Positions 17,920 through 25,756 of a stretch of DNA of 29,816 nt are shown in pieces. The translations under genes and the position numbers were made by a program. The notes below the pieces were generated by a model, which worked only from the letters and a program-made list of their open reading frames with translations, was not told where the DNA came from and ran no database searches. Source of the DNA: QYOJ01 sp043810345 (GTDB taxonomy: Bacteria; Bacteroidota; Bacteroidia; Bacteroidales; FEN-979); the NCBI GenBank assembly GCA_043810345.1, contig JBDROF010000064.1, positions 1 through 29,816 of the forward strand, read 5' to 3'. Numbering within the stretch: the first letter of the stretch is position 1; the number at the start of each line of letters is the position of its first letter.

Positions 17920-19779
17920 TTACGGCTTCAGTGGCTCCAGTAGTTCAATCTGTAAATCATCTATATAGAACGTCCCTCTTCCCCGGTTCCAGATATAAAC
18001 CGAGATCACATCATCGGGATCCGGGATATAGGGAAGGACATAATCCATGATCACTTCGTTCCATTCTCCCGGCACCAGGGATTCCTCTTCCAGGGCAATC
18101 GACTTATACTTGTAATTACCATTCCGGTTCGCCATCGTGATCACCACGCTGGCCGGTGTCTCGTGCATGTCGGAAATCGGGAATACCGAGACCCGTGTCC
18201 GTACCCAGGATCCCTCCACAGGAGCTGCCTCATAGCAGGCCATTTTGATCCCCGGAGAAAATTCCATGGTGGAGTCCATCTGCATGGCATGGGTTCCCGA
18301 TTTCGCTGTATCCATGGTGAGATGGATATCCTGATCGGCGCCCTCGTACTCAAAGTTGTAAAAGGCCAGGGTTCGTTTCTCGTACTCTTTTCCGTCGTCC
18401 AGGAACTCGCGGTCAAAGCTCTCCACCACCTCAAGGTATTTATGCGCTCCTTCCGGAACGCTTTTCCTTCCGAAGATGGCCAGGTAGTACTCTCTGGTCA
18501 TGCGCGACGGGTCCATGATCCACGTCATGTATTGCCAGGTTTGGAAGAGGTTGAGCCAGATAAAGAAGAGTGCGATCACGGTGAATGATACCTTCAGCCA
18601 CCATCGCCGCTTCAGGAGCCAGGTAATGAACGCTCCAAACGGCAAAGCCATGATAGCATACGATTGCATCAGCGAACGCTGGCCCAAACTGCCTCCATAC
18701 CACCAGGTAGTCCAGGAGGAGATGAGGAAGAGGTTCACGGCAAAGAAAAGGAAGGTGGCCCAGAAGATCTCCCGCTTCTGTTTGTAGAGAAATATAAATC
18801 CGGCCAATGGGAAAAACATCATAGGCGCATAGATCAGCCAACCTTTTTTCCAGGAAAAGAGTACGAACATGATGTAGGGGGCCAGGAACTTCAGCGTCTC
18901 TCCCTCTTCATAGCTATAGTAGACAAACGTACCCGCATGCATCTTCCAGTATATCAGCTGGACAGATCCCACCAGGAAGACCATCAGGACCATGCCAATG
19001 ACGTGTGACCGGTGACTGGTGATGAGCAACCACTTTTTCAGGGTACTCTCCTTATCCCATACTCCCCAGAGGATAGGGATCAGGGCGCTGATGACTTCGG
19101 TCGGCCGGATCAGGGCAGCCAGACCAATAAAAAGTCCGATAGCAATGGCATGTCTCCATTTTGGGTTGTCGTGCCACTGGATAGTACACCAGATGATGAG
19201 CGTGTAAATGGTAAACAGGGAGTTGTGAACCATGGCGCTGTCGTAGGTTACGAGCTGGAAATAGTTGGTTCCCAGCACCAGCAGGATCATGACGATGGTG
19301 GTCACGGCATCCGAAAAATAACGCAGCAGGATCTTCCGCAAAAACCAGATCCCGATGGTGGCATAGAGCATGCATCCCAGGGCGACGGAGACCTGGTATG
19401 GAAGAGAGAACCCATCGGGTGGAAACCCAAGGGGGTTTGACAGCAGATGAGCCAGAAAGAAGAAGGGGGCAAACAGGATGGCCATGCCCATCGGGTACTT
19501 CATGATATACTCCCCTTCCGGTCCCAGGTATGCCTGGTAAAAGCCGATGGTGGGGGCATACTGGTCGAGGATTTTCTGCAGCCAGCTGAAATCGGTGATT
19601 CCGATGTCATGATAGATAAACTGCGCGGGAAGGTAAAGGTAATAGCCAAACACATCCCAGGAAATGATGGAAAGGTGATCGAAGGTCAGCCACCGGGGAA
19701 GTAGAAACCTGCCATAGATAATGCAACCGGCAAGTAAAAAGAAAAAAATGAGCGATACCGGACTCCTTATTTTCTTCAT
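17920..19779 (-). CDS. GT-C fold membrane glycosyltransferase with C-terminal beta-sandwich domain
   Basis: A 619-residue protein with about ten membrane helices across residues 8-420. A large first periplasmic loop (SWDVFGYYLYLPAQFIYHD, EYIMKYPMGMAI) carries an acidic residue after the first helix, as in GT-C enzymes of the ArnT/PMT type. These use polyprenyl-phosphate sugars outside the membrane. Residues about 472-619 form a soluble extracytoplasmic beta-sandwich (AFYNFEYEGADQD, KSGTHAMQM, EWNEVIMDY, ISVYIWNRGRGTFYIDDLQI). The fusion of a GT-C enzyme to such a domain, shared with two neighbours, is unusual. The family 2 glycosyltransferase 63 nt upstream could supply the lipid-linked sugar. 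Donor and acceptor are unknown, and the sequence does not settle the exact GT family. Confidence 0.75.
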   Translation of the reverse strand: MKKIRSPVSLIFFFLLAGCIIYGRFLLPRWLTFDHLSIISWDVFGYYLYLPAQFIYHDIGITDFSWLQKILDQYAPTIGFYQAYLGPEGEYIMKYPMGMAILFAPFFFLAHLLSNPLGFPPDGFSLPYQVSVALGCMLYATIGIWFLRKILLRYFSDAVTTIVMILLVLGTNYFQLVTYDSAMVHNSLFTIYTLIIWCTIQWHDNPKWRHAIAIGLFIGLAALIRPTEVISALIPILWGVWDKESTLKKWLLITSHRSHVIGMVLMVFLVGSVQLIYWKMHAGTFVYYSYEEGETLKFLAPYIMFVLFSWKKGWLIYAPMMFFPLAGFIFLYKQKREIFWATFLFFAVNLFLISSWTTWWYGGSLGQRSLMQSYAIMALPFGAFITWLLKRRWWLKVSFTVIALFFIWLNLFQTWQYMTWIMDPSRMTREYYLAIFGRKSVPEGAHKYLEVVESFDREFLDDGKEYEKRTLAFYNFEYEGADQDIHLTMDTAKSGTHAMQMDSTMEFSPGIKMACYEAAPVEGSWVRTRVSVFPISDMHETPASVVITMANRNGNYKYKSIALEEESLVPGEWNEVIMDYVLPYIPDPDDVISVYIWNRGRGTFYIDDLQIELLEPLKP

Positions 19780-19794
19780 GCCTGTTTTGTTTTA

Positions 19795-19804
19795 TACCGC
19801 GGTA
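19795..19804. promoter_or_regulatory. 10-bp perfect palindrome TACCGCGGTA in the GT2 to GT-C gap
   Basis: A perfect palindrome lies in the 63-bp gap between the family 2 glycosyltransferase stop and the GT-C ATG, 16 bp before that ATG. It could be a binding site or chance; no repeat of it was noticed in the window. Confidence 0.25.
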
Positions 19805-19842
19805 AAGCAGCCTTGCTTCGAAATGTCATCCGGAAACTGAGC

Positions 19843-20592
19843 TTACTTTTTAAATTTCCGGTCAAAAATATTGTATTTTACCAGACAAACAACCGCCTGG
19901 AGTGCATCCCTCATCTTGATCTTCTTGCCCTCCTCGTAGGTTCGGCCGTAATAGGAGATCCCCACTTCGTAGATCCTGATCCCGGGAAACCGGGCGATCT
20001 TGGAGGTGACCTCCGGTTCAAACCCAAATCGCTTTTCCTTGAAATAGACCTGTTTCAGGAATTCGGCACGGAAAAGCTTGTAGCAGGTCTCCATGTCGGT
20101 GAGGTTGAGGTTGGTGAACAGGTTGGAGATGAAGGTCAGGATCTTGTTCCCGATCGAGTGCCAGAAGAAGAGGATACGATGAGGGCTTCCTCCCATGAAG
20201 CGTGATCCGTAAACGACGTCTGCCACTCCCCCTAGTACCGGCTTCAACAGGATGTTATACTCCTGGGGATCATACTCGAGGTCGGCATCCTGAACCACAA
20301 TGAAATCGCCGGTTGCGAGTTCAATGCCTTTGTGTAACGCGGCGCCTTTGCCAAAGTTCCTGGGCTGGGAATAAAGCTGGATGCTGGATGCCAACTGCCA
20401 ACTGCCAACTGTCCACTTCTCAATGTACTCCTTAACGACCCGCCCCGTGCCATCAGTCGAAGCATCGTTCACCACGATGATCTCCTTTTCTAGTCCTGAG
20501 GGTAGCTCCACAGCCAGCACTTTATCCAGGATCGAAGCAATGGTCGTCTCCTCGTTATAGGCTGGGATCAGAATGGATAATTTCTGGTTCAT
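19843..20592 (-). CDS. family 2 glycosyltransferase (polyprenyl-phosphate sugar synthase-like), with heptamer repeat in frame
   Basis: A 249-residue soluble GT-A enzyme: LSILIPAYNEETTIASIL at the N-terminus, VVNDASTDGTG, QPRNFGKGAALHKGI and the metal-binding D102-A-D104 (VVQDADLEYDP), then YGSRFMGG and a C-terminal region with ETCYKLFRAEFL and FGFEPEVTSKIA, typical of dolichyl/undecaprenyl-phosphate glucose or mannose synthases. It probably loads a sugar onto a polyprenyl phosphate for the GT-C enzyme encoded next. Residues about 60-69 (WTVGSWQLAS) are encoded by the GCCAACT heptamer repeat, about eight residues beyond the usual length between EEY-like and QPRN motifs; the insertion is in a loop before the DxD and probably tolerated. 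It starts 8 nt after the murF-alr stop, suggesting the same transcript. Confidence 0.88.
   Translation of the reverse strand: MNQKLSILIPAYNEETTIASILDKVLAVELPSGLEKEIIVVNDASTDGTGRVVKEYIEKWTVGSWQLASSIQLYSQPRNFGKGAALHKGIELATGDFIVVQDADLEYDPQEYNILLKPVLGGVADVVYGSRFMGGSPHRILFFWHSIGNKILTFISNLFTNLNLTDMETCYKLFRAEFLKQVYFKEKRFGFEPEVTSKIARFPGIRIYEVGISYYGRTYEEGKKIKMRDALQAVVCLVKYNIFDRKFKK
20390..20417. repeat. heptanucleotide repeat GCCAACT x3 plus GTCCACT, inside the GT2 gene
   Basis: Exact units at 20390-20396, 20397-20403 and 20404-20410, and a degenerate fourth at 20411-20417. On the coding (minus) strand three units equal seven codons (VGSWQLA), so the frame is kept. The same heptamer occurs in murF-alr at 22864-22884. 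Confidence 0.85.
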
Positions 20593-20600
20593 ATGGTTTT

Positions 20601-23102
20601 TTACTCATGATAATAGATCCGTTTCACCCGCCGGGAGATGCCGGTCATGATCTCGTAAGGGATCGTTTGCAGGGTATCTGCCAGGTTGGAAAGCGGGAGT
20701 CCGTCACCGAAGACAACCACCTCCTGTCCCTCTTCGATCCCGGTACCTGTATCCACGATCCCTGTAATATCCAACATGCAGAGGTCCATACAGACATTCC
20801 CGATCAACGGGACCAGTTGCCCTCCTACCAGCATCTGTCCACACCCGTTGCCAAGCCGCCGGTTCAACCCGTCGGCATAACCCACCGGCACCACCGCAAT
20901 CACCGTATCTCTTTCTGCCACTCCTTTGCGATTGTATCCAACCGTTTCTCCTTTTCTGATCCGCTTGATCTGGGTGATCACGGTACGCAACCTGCTGACA
21001 TTTCGCAACAGCCGTTGTTCTTCCTCATTGAATCCGATCCCGTACAATCCGATCCCGAGTCTGACCATGTTCAGTTGCATCTCAGGAAACCGGCTGATCC
21101 CGGCTGAGTTCAGGATATGCAGCAGCACCGGGTAATCCAGCCCGCTGGTAATCCTACCGCTCATCTCCAGGAAACGGGAAAACTGTTCCCTGGTGAAAGC
21201 ATCCTGTCCTGCCTCCTCACTGGCAGCCAGATGTGAAAAGATCGACCGGACCCTGTATGGCGGATTCTGTTTCAACCAGCCAATAAGCTCTTCCAGATCG
21301 GATTCACAGAAACCTAACCTGTGCATCCCGGTATCGAGTTTAAGATGGAACCGGACCTTCTGTATCGAAGACCCATCGTTTCGTTTCACCGTCTCTTCCA
21401 GCATCCGGAGGATCCGCATGCTATAGATTTCCGGTTCCAGGTTCCAGGCGAGGAGGGCATCCAGGCTCTGTTCTTCCGGACTCATGACCATGATGGGCAT
21501 GGTAATCCCCGCTTTCCGGAGTTCGACTCCTTCATCGGCATAGGCCACAGCCAGGTAGTCAACCTGATGGAACTGAAGCAGGTTGGCGATCTCAAAACTG
21601 CCGCTTCCGTACGAAAATGCTTTGACCATCGCCATGGTCTGTACCTCAGGGTTCAGTTTTGCTCTGAAAAAGTTGAGGTTGTGAACCAGGGCATCCAGGT
21701 TGATCTCGAGAACGGTTTCATGTGCTTTTTGCTGCAAGGCCTGACTGATGCGCTCAAATCCGAATACCCGTGCCCCTTTGAGCAAGATGGTCTCATTGTG
21801 GAACGAAGATAATGGAAAGTGTTCCAGGAACTCGCCAGTATTCGGGTAGAACGCTTTTTGCATGGAAAACTTGTCAGAGCACCGGGACATCTCCTCTCCG
21901 ATCCCGATGATCCGGTCGATCTTCCGGGATGCAACGTTCCTGGCTACCTCTTCATAAAACTCCTCCGGATCCCTTCCGGTTTGAAGAATGTCGGAAAGGA
22001 TGACAGTTCTTTTTGGATGCTGCTTCTGCTGAGCCAGAAAATCCAGGGCTATCCCAAGGGAGTTGATGTCGGCATTGTAACTATCATTGATCAAGGAACA
22101 GTTGTTGATAGCATCTTTGAGCTCCAGGCGCATAGCTACAGGGACCAGGCTGGTAAAGCGATCCGCGATACGTAATTCGTAATTCGTAATTCGTAATTGA
22201 ATGAATGCCCAACAATGGATCGCGTTTTCGATAGAGGCGTCGTCGGTAAAGGGGATGGTGATCCCGCGCTCCTCGCCCCGGTAGATACCTTTGATGGTTG
22301 AATGTTCTCCCCGTTTATGGATTCCGGTAATCCTGAGGTCATCTCCTTCCAGGGTTCCCCAGGTGAATCTCTTTAGCTTCTTATAATCATCCGAAGCCTC
22401 CAACCGCTCGGTGATGATCCTGTAATCCGACCGGTAAATGAGAAGCTCTGCCTGGCGGAACAGCTTCAACTTCTCGTCCACTTTCTGTGCATCTCCTTTG
22501 AAATGCGCGTCATGAGCCGGACCGATGGTGGTAAATACCCCGATGGTAGGTTTGATCACCCGCTCCAGCCTCTCCATCTCTCCGGGTTCAGAGATCCCTG
22601 CTTCGATGATCGCCAGGTCGTGCTTATTATTCATATTCCAGACCGAGAGAGGCACTCCGATCTGGGAATTGTAACTCTTCGGACTCCGGATCACGTTCAT
22701 CTCCGGTGACAGCAGCTGGTAGAGCCACTCTTTGACAATGGTTTTGCCGTTACTTCCCGTGATCCCGATCACGGGATAGTCGAACTGCTGACGGTGGAAG
22801 GCCGCCAATTTTTGAAGCGCCACCAGGGTGTCGGGAACTACGACGAATACCTCATTGGTAACTGCCAACTGCCCACTGCCAACTAAAAAGCACCGCACTC
22901 CCCTCTCTGCCAATTCAGGAACATAGCGGTGCCCGTCGTTCCGTTCACTCACCAGGGCAACAAACAGGGAACCAGCCGGATGAACCAGTCGGCGGCTGTC
23001 GATCAGCAGCTCCCGGATCTCCTGATCAGGGTCGCCGGAGCCGTAAATTTCTCCGTCAATGATCCCGGCAATGGATGCTGGTGTATACCGGAAGTGGCTC
23101 AT
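20601..23102 (-). CDS. murF-alr: bifunctional UDP-MurNAc-tripeptide:D-Ala-D-Ala ligase / alanine racemase
   Basis: An 833-residue fusion typical of Bacteroidetes. Residues about 1-455 are MurF, which adds D-Ala-D-Ala to the UDP-MurNAc-tripeptide (P-loop GITGSNGKT at 113-121, NDSYNADINSL, VAMRLELKD). Residues about 460-833 are a PLP-dependent alanine racemase that makes D-Ala (catalytic K494 in MVKAFSYGSG; second base Y723 in GYNRKG; GMHRLGF). Both active sites look intact. Two heptamer repeats are read in frame in MurF: residues about 73-81 (LVGSGQLAV) and about 301-311 (QLRITNYELR). The ATG at 23102 overlaps the pdxA TGA by 4 nt; PdxA supplies the PLP that the racemase half needs. The family 2 glycosyltransferase follows 8 nt after the stop. 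Confidence 0.95.
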   Translation of the reverse strand: MSHFRYTPASIAGIIDGEIYGSGDPDQEIRELLIDSRRLVHPAGSLFVALVSERNDGHRYVPELAERGVRCFLVGSGQLAVTNEVFVVVPDTLVALQKLAAFHRQQFDYPVIGITGSNGKTIVKEWLYQLLSPEMNVIRSPKSYNSQIGVPLSVWNMNNKHDLAIIEAGISEPGEMERLERVIKPTIGVFTTIGPAHDAHFKGDAQKVDEKLKLFRQAELLIYRSDYRIITERLEASDDYKKLKRFTWGTLEGDDLRITGIHKRGEHSTIKGIYRGEERGITIPFTDDASIENAIHCWAFIQLRITNYELRIADRFTSLVPVAMRLELKDAINNCSLINDSYNADINSLGIALDFLAQQKQHPKRTVILSDILQTGRDPEEFYEEVARNVASRKIDRIIGIGEEMSRCSDKFSMQKAFYPNTGEFLEHFPLSSFHNETILLKGARVFGFERISQALQQKAHETVLEINLDALVHNLNFFRAKLNPEVQTMAMVKAFSYGSGSFEIANLLQFHQVDYLAVAYADEGVELRKAGITMPIMVMSPEEQSLDALLAWNLEPEIYSMRILRMLEETVKRNDGSSIQKVRFHLKLDTGMHRLGFCESDLEELIGWLKQNPPYRVRSIFSHLAASEEAGQDAFTREQFSRFLEMSGRITSGLDYPVLLHILNSAGISRFPEMQLNMVRLGIGLYGIGFNEEEQRLLRNVSRLRTVITQIKRIRKGETVGYNRKGVAERDTVIAVVPVGYADGLNRRLGNGCGQMLVGGQLVPLIGNVCMDLCMLDITGIVDTGTGIEEGQEVVVFGDGLPLSNLADTLQTIPYEIMTGISRRVKRIYYHE
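22171..22198. repeat. heptanucleotide repeat CGTAATT x4 inside murF-alr
   Basis: Four exact units, 28 bp, at 22171-22177, 22178-22184, 22185-22191 and 22192-22198. It is read on the minus strand as LRITNYELR, between the conserved AIHCWAF and PVAMRLELKD motifs of MurF. The identical four-unit array is at 24240-24267. Confidence 0.9.
22864..22884. repeat. heptanucleotide repeat GCCAACT/GCCCACT x3 inside murF-alr
   Basis: Units GCCAACT, GCCCACT, GCCAACT, preceded by a partial GTAACT. The minus strand encodes LVGSGQLAV, nearly the VGSWQLA encoded by the same repeat in the GT2 gene, and in the same phase. Confidence 0.85.
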
Positions 23103-24178
23103 TTTTGGTTGTTCTCATTTGCCTGTTCAGGGCTTCCCAGTTTATTACTTAAAAGTTCTTTGAATTGCATCCGTAAGGTAAAGATATCACACCCTAAGAA
23201 GAGTGCATTCCGGAACGCCTGCGGATTGGCCTCGTTCTTACCGGCAATATCAAAGGCTGTTCCATGGGCAGGGGAGGTTCTGACTACCGGCAGACCGGCG
23301 GTGATATTCACCCCTTCCTCGAAGGATAACAACTTGAACGGAATCATCCCCTGGTCGTGGTACATTGCCAATATTCCATCAAACGCCCGGAAGTTAGACG
23401 AGCCGAAAAAACCGTCGGCAGGATAGGACCCGAAGGCCAGGATATCGTTGGCAAAAGCCTTTTCGATGACCGGTTTGATGATCCGTTGGTCTTCATCTCC
23501 GATCAGGCCTTCATCACCGGCGTGCGGGTTCAGGGCAAGCAGGGCGATCTTAGGCCTGATGATGCCGAAATCCCTTTTCAGGGATTCGTTCAGGATGTTG
23601 ATTTTTCGGAAGATAAGATCTGGGGTAAGGGTCTCAGAAATCCTGGAAAGAGGAATGTGCCCGGTTACCACTCCGATCCGGAAGCTGCGGCTCACCATCA
23701 GCATAAGCGAATCGTCTACCTGGCAACGGTGAGCCAGGTACTCGGTATGTCCGGGGAAATTGAAGGCGTCGGACTGGATGTTCTTTTTGCTGATCGGCGC
23801 TGTTACCAACACATCGATCAGCCCATTCAGCAGGTCGTTCATGGCCATCTCCAGCGCTTGAAAGGCAAGCTCGCCGGCGACCGGGGTGATGCTGCCCACG
23901 TCGATACGAACCTCCTCTTCCACCACGTTGATAATGTTCGGTTTCCTTGGGTGCGCCTGTTCTGCTTTTTTAATTATGTTGAAATTCACATCGTTGACGT
24001 CTATCAGTTTCTTGTAGTAAGAGACCACTTTAGAAGAGCCGTAAAGGATTACGGTATAGTTCTCAAATAAGCGTTGATCCTGCAGGGTTTTGATGATCAC
24101 TTCATAGCTGATTCCGTTGATATCGCCATGTGAAATGCCGATTCGGATGCGGGATTCTTTATCTGTGGTTTGTTCCAT
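23099..24178 (-). CDS. pdxA: 4-hydroxythreonine-4-phosphate dehydrogenase
   Basis: PdxA oxidises 4-phosphohydroxy-L-threonine with NAD in the DXP-dependent pathway to pyridoxal phosphate; it is a cytoplasmic dimer. In 359 residues the metal ligands H144 (FPGHTEYLAH), H219 (LNPHAGDEG) and H274 (AMYHDQGMIPFK) are all present, as are the N-terminal GISHGDINGISYEVI and the C-terminal RTSPAHGTAFDIAG. The length is slightly above the usual 330, with a charged N-terminus and a tail of Gln/Asn/Lys. Its stop overlaps the murF-alr ATG, so a PLP-synthesis enzyme is coupled to a PLP-dependent racemase. The 87-bp gap to the upstream lap gene is largely filled by heptamer repeats, and I see no clear promoter in it. 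Confidence 0.95.
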   Translation of the reverse strand: MEQTTDKESRIRIGISHGDINGISYEVIIKTLQDQRLFENYTVILYGSSKVVSYYKKLIDVNDVNFNIIKKAEQAHPRKPNIINVVEEEVRIDVGSITPVAGELAFQALEMAMNDLLNGLIDVLVTAPISKKNIQSDAFNFPGHTEYLAHRCQVDDSLMLMVSRSFRIGVVTGHIPLSRISETLTPDLIFRKINILNESLKRDFGIIRPKIALLALNPHAGDEGLIGDEDQRIIKPVIEKAFANDILAFGSYPADGFFGSSNFRAFDGILAMYHDQGMIPFKLLSFEEGVNITAGLPVVRTSPAHGTAFDIAGKNEANPQAFRNALFLGCDIFTLRMQFKELLSNKLGSPEQANENNQK

Positions 24179-24190
24179 GTTATTTTTCGT

Positions 24191-24225
24191 GAGACGTAAG
24201 AGGTGAGACGTAAGATGTAAGACGT
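24191..24225. repeat. degenerate heptanucleotide repeat (GAGACGT/AAGACGT type) x5
   Basis: Units GAGACGT, AAGAGGT, GAGACGT, AAGATGT and AAGACGT follow one another without gaps, directly upstream of pdxA. This is the third heptamer sequence class in the region. Confidence 0.75.
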
Positions 24226-24239
24226 AAAGTAATCTAAAT

Positions 24240-24267
24240 CGTAATTCGTAATTCGTAATTCGTAATT
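24240..24267. repeat. heptanucleotide repeat CGTAATT x4 at the end of lap
   Basis: Four exact units, identical to the array in murF-alr at 22171-22198. The last two bases contribute to the TAA stop codon of the leucyl aminopeptidase (24266-24268 on the minus strand). Confidence 0.9.
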
Positions 24268-25699
24268 ATTTTGTTTTCTGCTTGATAAACTCTACTAATA
24301 ACCGTACCCCAACGCCAGTTCCGCCCTGGCCGCGGTAGGAGTCCCGCTTGTCCAGAAATGCCGGGCCGGCAATATCCAGATGAATGTAGGGGTAGCTGGT
24401 GAACTTCTGAAGAAATTTCCCGGCGGTGATGGCTCCCGCTTCAGAGCCGCCCTGGTTTTTGATATCGGCCGTCTCTGATTTGAGATCTTCTCCGTAATCC
24501 TCCCAGAGAGGGAGTTCAACGATCCGTTCGTACACTTCAGATCCACACCCCCTCAACCGGTCAAACTCCTTTCTTGCATCCGACTGCATCCCGGCGATTG
24601 CTCGTTTCCCGATAGCCCTTACAGCTGATCCTGTAAGCGTTGCCAGGTCGATGGTCAACTCCGGGTCATATCGTTTCGCATAGCTGAGGGCATCGGCCAG
24701 GATCAGCCGTCCTTCTGCATCTGTGTTGATCACCTCCACCGTCATTCCGTTATGCATCCGGAGAATGTCCCCGGAGACGATCGCTCTGGGTCCTGGCCTA
24801 TTGTCGGTGGCCGGGATCAGCCCTACCACATGAATGGGCAGCTTCGCCCGGGCAACAGCCAGCATTGTTCCGGCCACAGCTGCACCGCCAGCCATATCCG
24901 TCTTCATGTTCTCCATGTGGGATTCCGTTTTCAGATTCATCCCTCCCGTATCGTATACAATTCCCTTCCCAACCAGGACCATGGGTCGCTTGTTTTTTGA
25001 TTGGCTGGGTTTGTACTCCAGGATGATGAAGACCGGGGGTTCATGGCTTCCTTTGTTGACGCCAAGCAAACCGCCCATCTGCAATGCTTCCAGCTTTTTT
25101 TTGCTTAGCAGCTCCACCGTCATCCCTGCTTTCACTGCCATGGATTCAACTTCGCTGGCAAAAGCTGTTGCAGTTAGATAAGAGTTTGGCTCATTGACCA
25201 GATCGCGCGCAAAATCAACTCCATGCAGGAGGGCATTGATTGTCGTCAGCGCCTTTTTCCCGATCTTCTCGCTGAAGAGGGAGATCTCCCTGAGGGTATG
25301 CACTCCCTCTCTGTCGGTTTTATACTTGAAAAACTGGTACGTGCCCAACGCTATCCCCTCCATGAGGGCCACGGTTTCATCCTCTTTAGAACCCACATCG
25401 AAGAGCGTTACCCGGGTAATTTTTTGCTCGTTGAGGAAGAGCTGGATCTTGTCTCCTGCCCGACGGCATTTCTCTCTCCGCTGATCCGGATCCTTCTCCT
25501 CAGGAACAAACTGAACCAGCACCCAGTGATCCAACCGGTTGAAGGGGATCATCTCCAGCTTCTTCTTGCGTTGATCACCGATGAACTTCATTTCGGGGCC
25601 TGAAAAGATTCCGTCAGGGAGTGCTTTGAGAGTATCGGTGAGGAGGATCAGGTTATCACCAGCCTTGAGCGCTGTTTGGGCAATGATTTTAGGGTGCAT
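24266..25699 (-). CDS. pepA: leucyl aminopeptidase (M17 family)
   Basis: A 477-residue cytosolic di-zinc aminopeptidase that trims N-terminal residues from peptides. The C-terminal catalytic domain (about 165-477) has the M17 motifs: VGKGIVYDTGGMNLK with the metal-binding Lys/Asp, MKTDMAGGAAVAG, and the signature NTDAEGRLILADAL; the following DLATLTGS is also present. The N-terminal domain (about 1-150) is divergent, as usual. The start at 25699 is supported by an exact -7 box on the minus strand 32-39 bp upstream. It is the first gene of the long minus-strand run and lies divergent to mqnC. The 3' end abuts a CGTAATT repeat that supplies part of the stop codon. Confidence 0.93.
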   Translation of the reverse strand: MHPKIIAQTALKAGDNLILLTDTLKALPDGIFSGPEMKFIGDQRKKKLEMIPFNRLDHWVLVQFVPEEKDPDQRREKCRRAGDKIQLFLNEQKITRVTLFDVGSKEDETVALMEGIALGTYQFFKYKTDREGVHTLREISLFSEKIGKKALTTINALLHGVDFARDLVNEPNSYLTATAFASEVESMAVKAGMTVELLSKKKLEALQMGGLLGVNKGSHEPPVFIILEYKPSQSKNKRPMVLVGKGIVYDTGGMNLKTESHMENMKTDMAGGAAVAGTMLAVARAKLPIHVVGLIPATDNRPGPRAIVSGDILRMHNGMTVEVINTDAEGRLILADALSYAKRYDPELTIDLATLTGSAVRAIGKRAIAGMQSDARKEFDRLRGCGSEVYERIVELPLWEDYGEDLKSETADIKNQGGSEAGAITAGKFLQKFTSYPYIHLDIAGPAFLDKRDSYRGQGGTGVGVRLLVEFIKQKTK

Positions 25700-25708
25700 C
25701 TTTTTTCT

Positions 25709-25716
25709 TAATTTTG
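25709..25716 (+). promoter_or_regulatory. possible -7 box for mqnC (TAATTTTG)
   Basis: An exact TAnnTTTG match on the plus strand, 40 bp before the mqnC ATG. The gap is AT-rich, so a chance match is possible, and no -33 TTG is evident. With the minus-strand box at 25731 it would make two promoters that fire across each other. Confidence 0.4.
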
Positions 25717-25730
25717 AGCTCTTAAGGCTG

Positions 25731-25738
25731 CAAAGTTA
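25731..25738 (-). promoter_or_regulatory. Bacteroidetes-type -7 box for lap (TAACTTTG)
   Basis: The minus strand reads TCTAACTTTGCAG, an exact TAnnTTTG match, 32 bp before the leucyl aminopeptidase ATG at 25699. No ideal -33 TTG was found. Confidence 0.6.
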
Positions 25739-25756
25739 GAAAAAATTCAGCGGAGA

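Noticed and set aside
17900..17920. GGGTTCAAATCAT resembling a tRNA T-arm
   Set aside because: No matching stem or acceptor, D or anticodon arm could be found around it.
16491..18050. A 519-codon plus-strand open frame opposite the beta-sandwich/FG-GAP gene
   Set aside because: The minus strand encodes a coherent anchor, beta-sandwich and calcium loop with tight spacing to neighbours; the plus frame has no domain pattern.
24191..24267. Possible CRISPR array upstream of pdxA
   Set aside because: The repeats are contiguous 7-bp units without spacers, and no cas gene is present.
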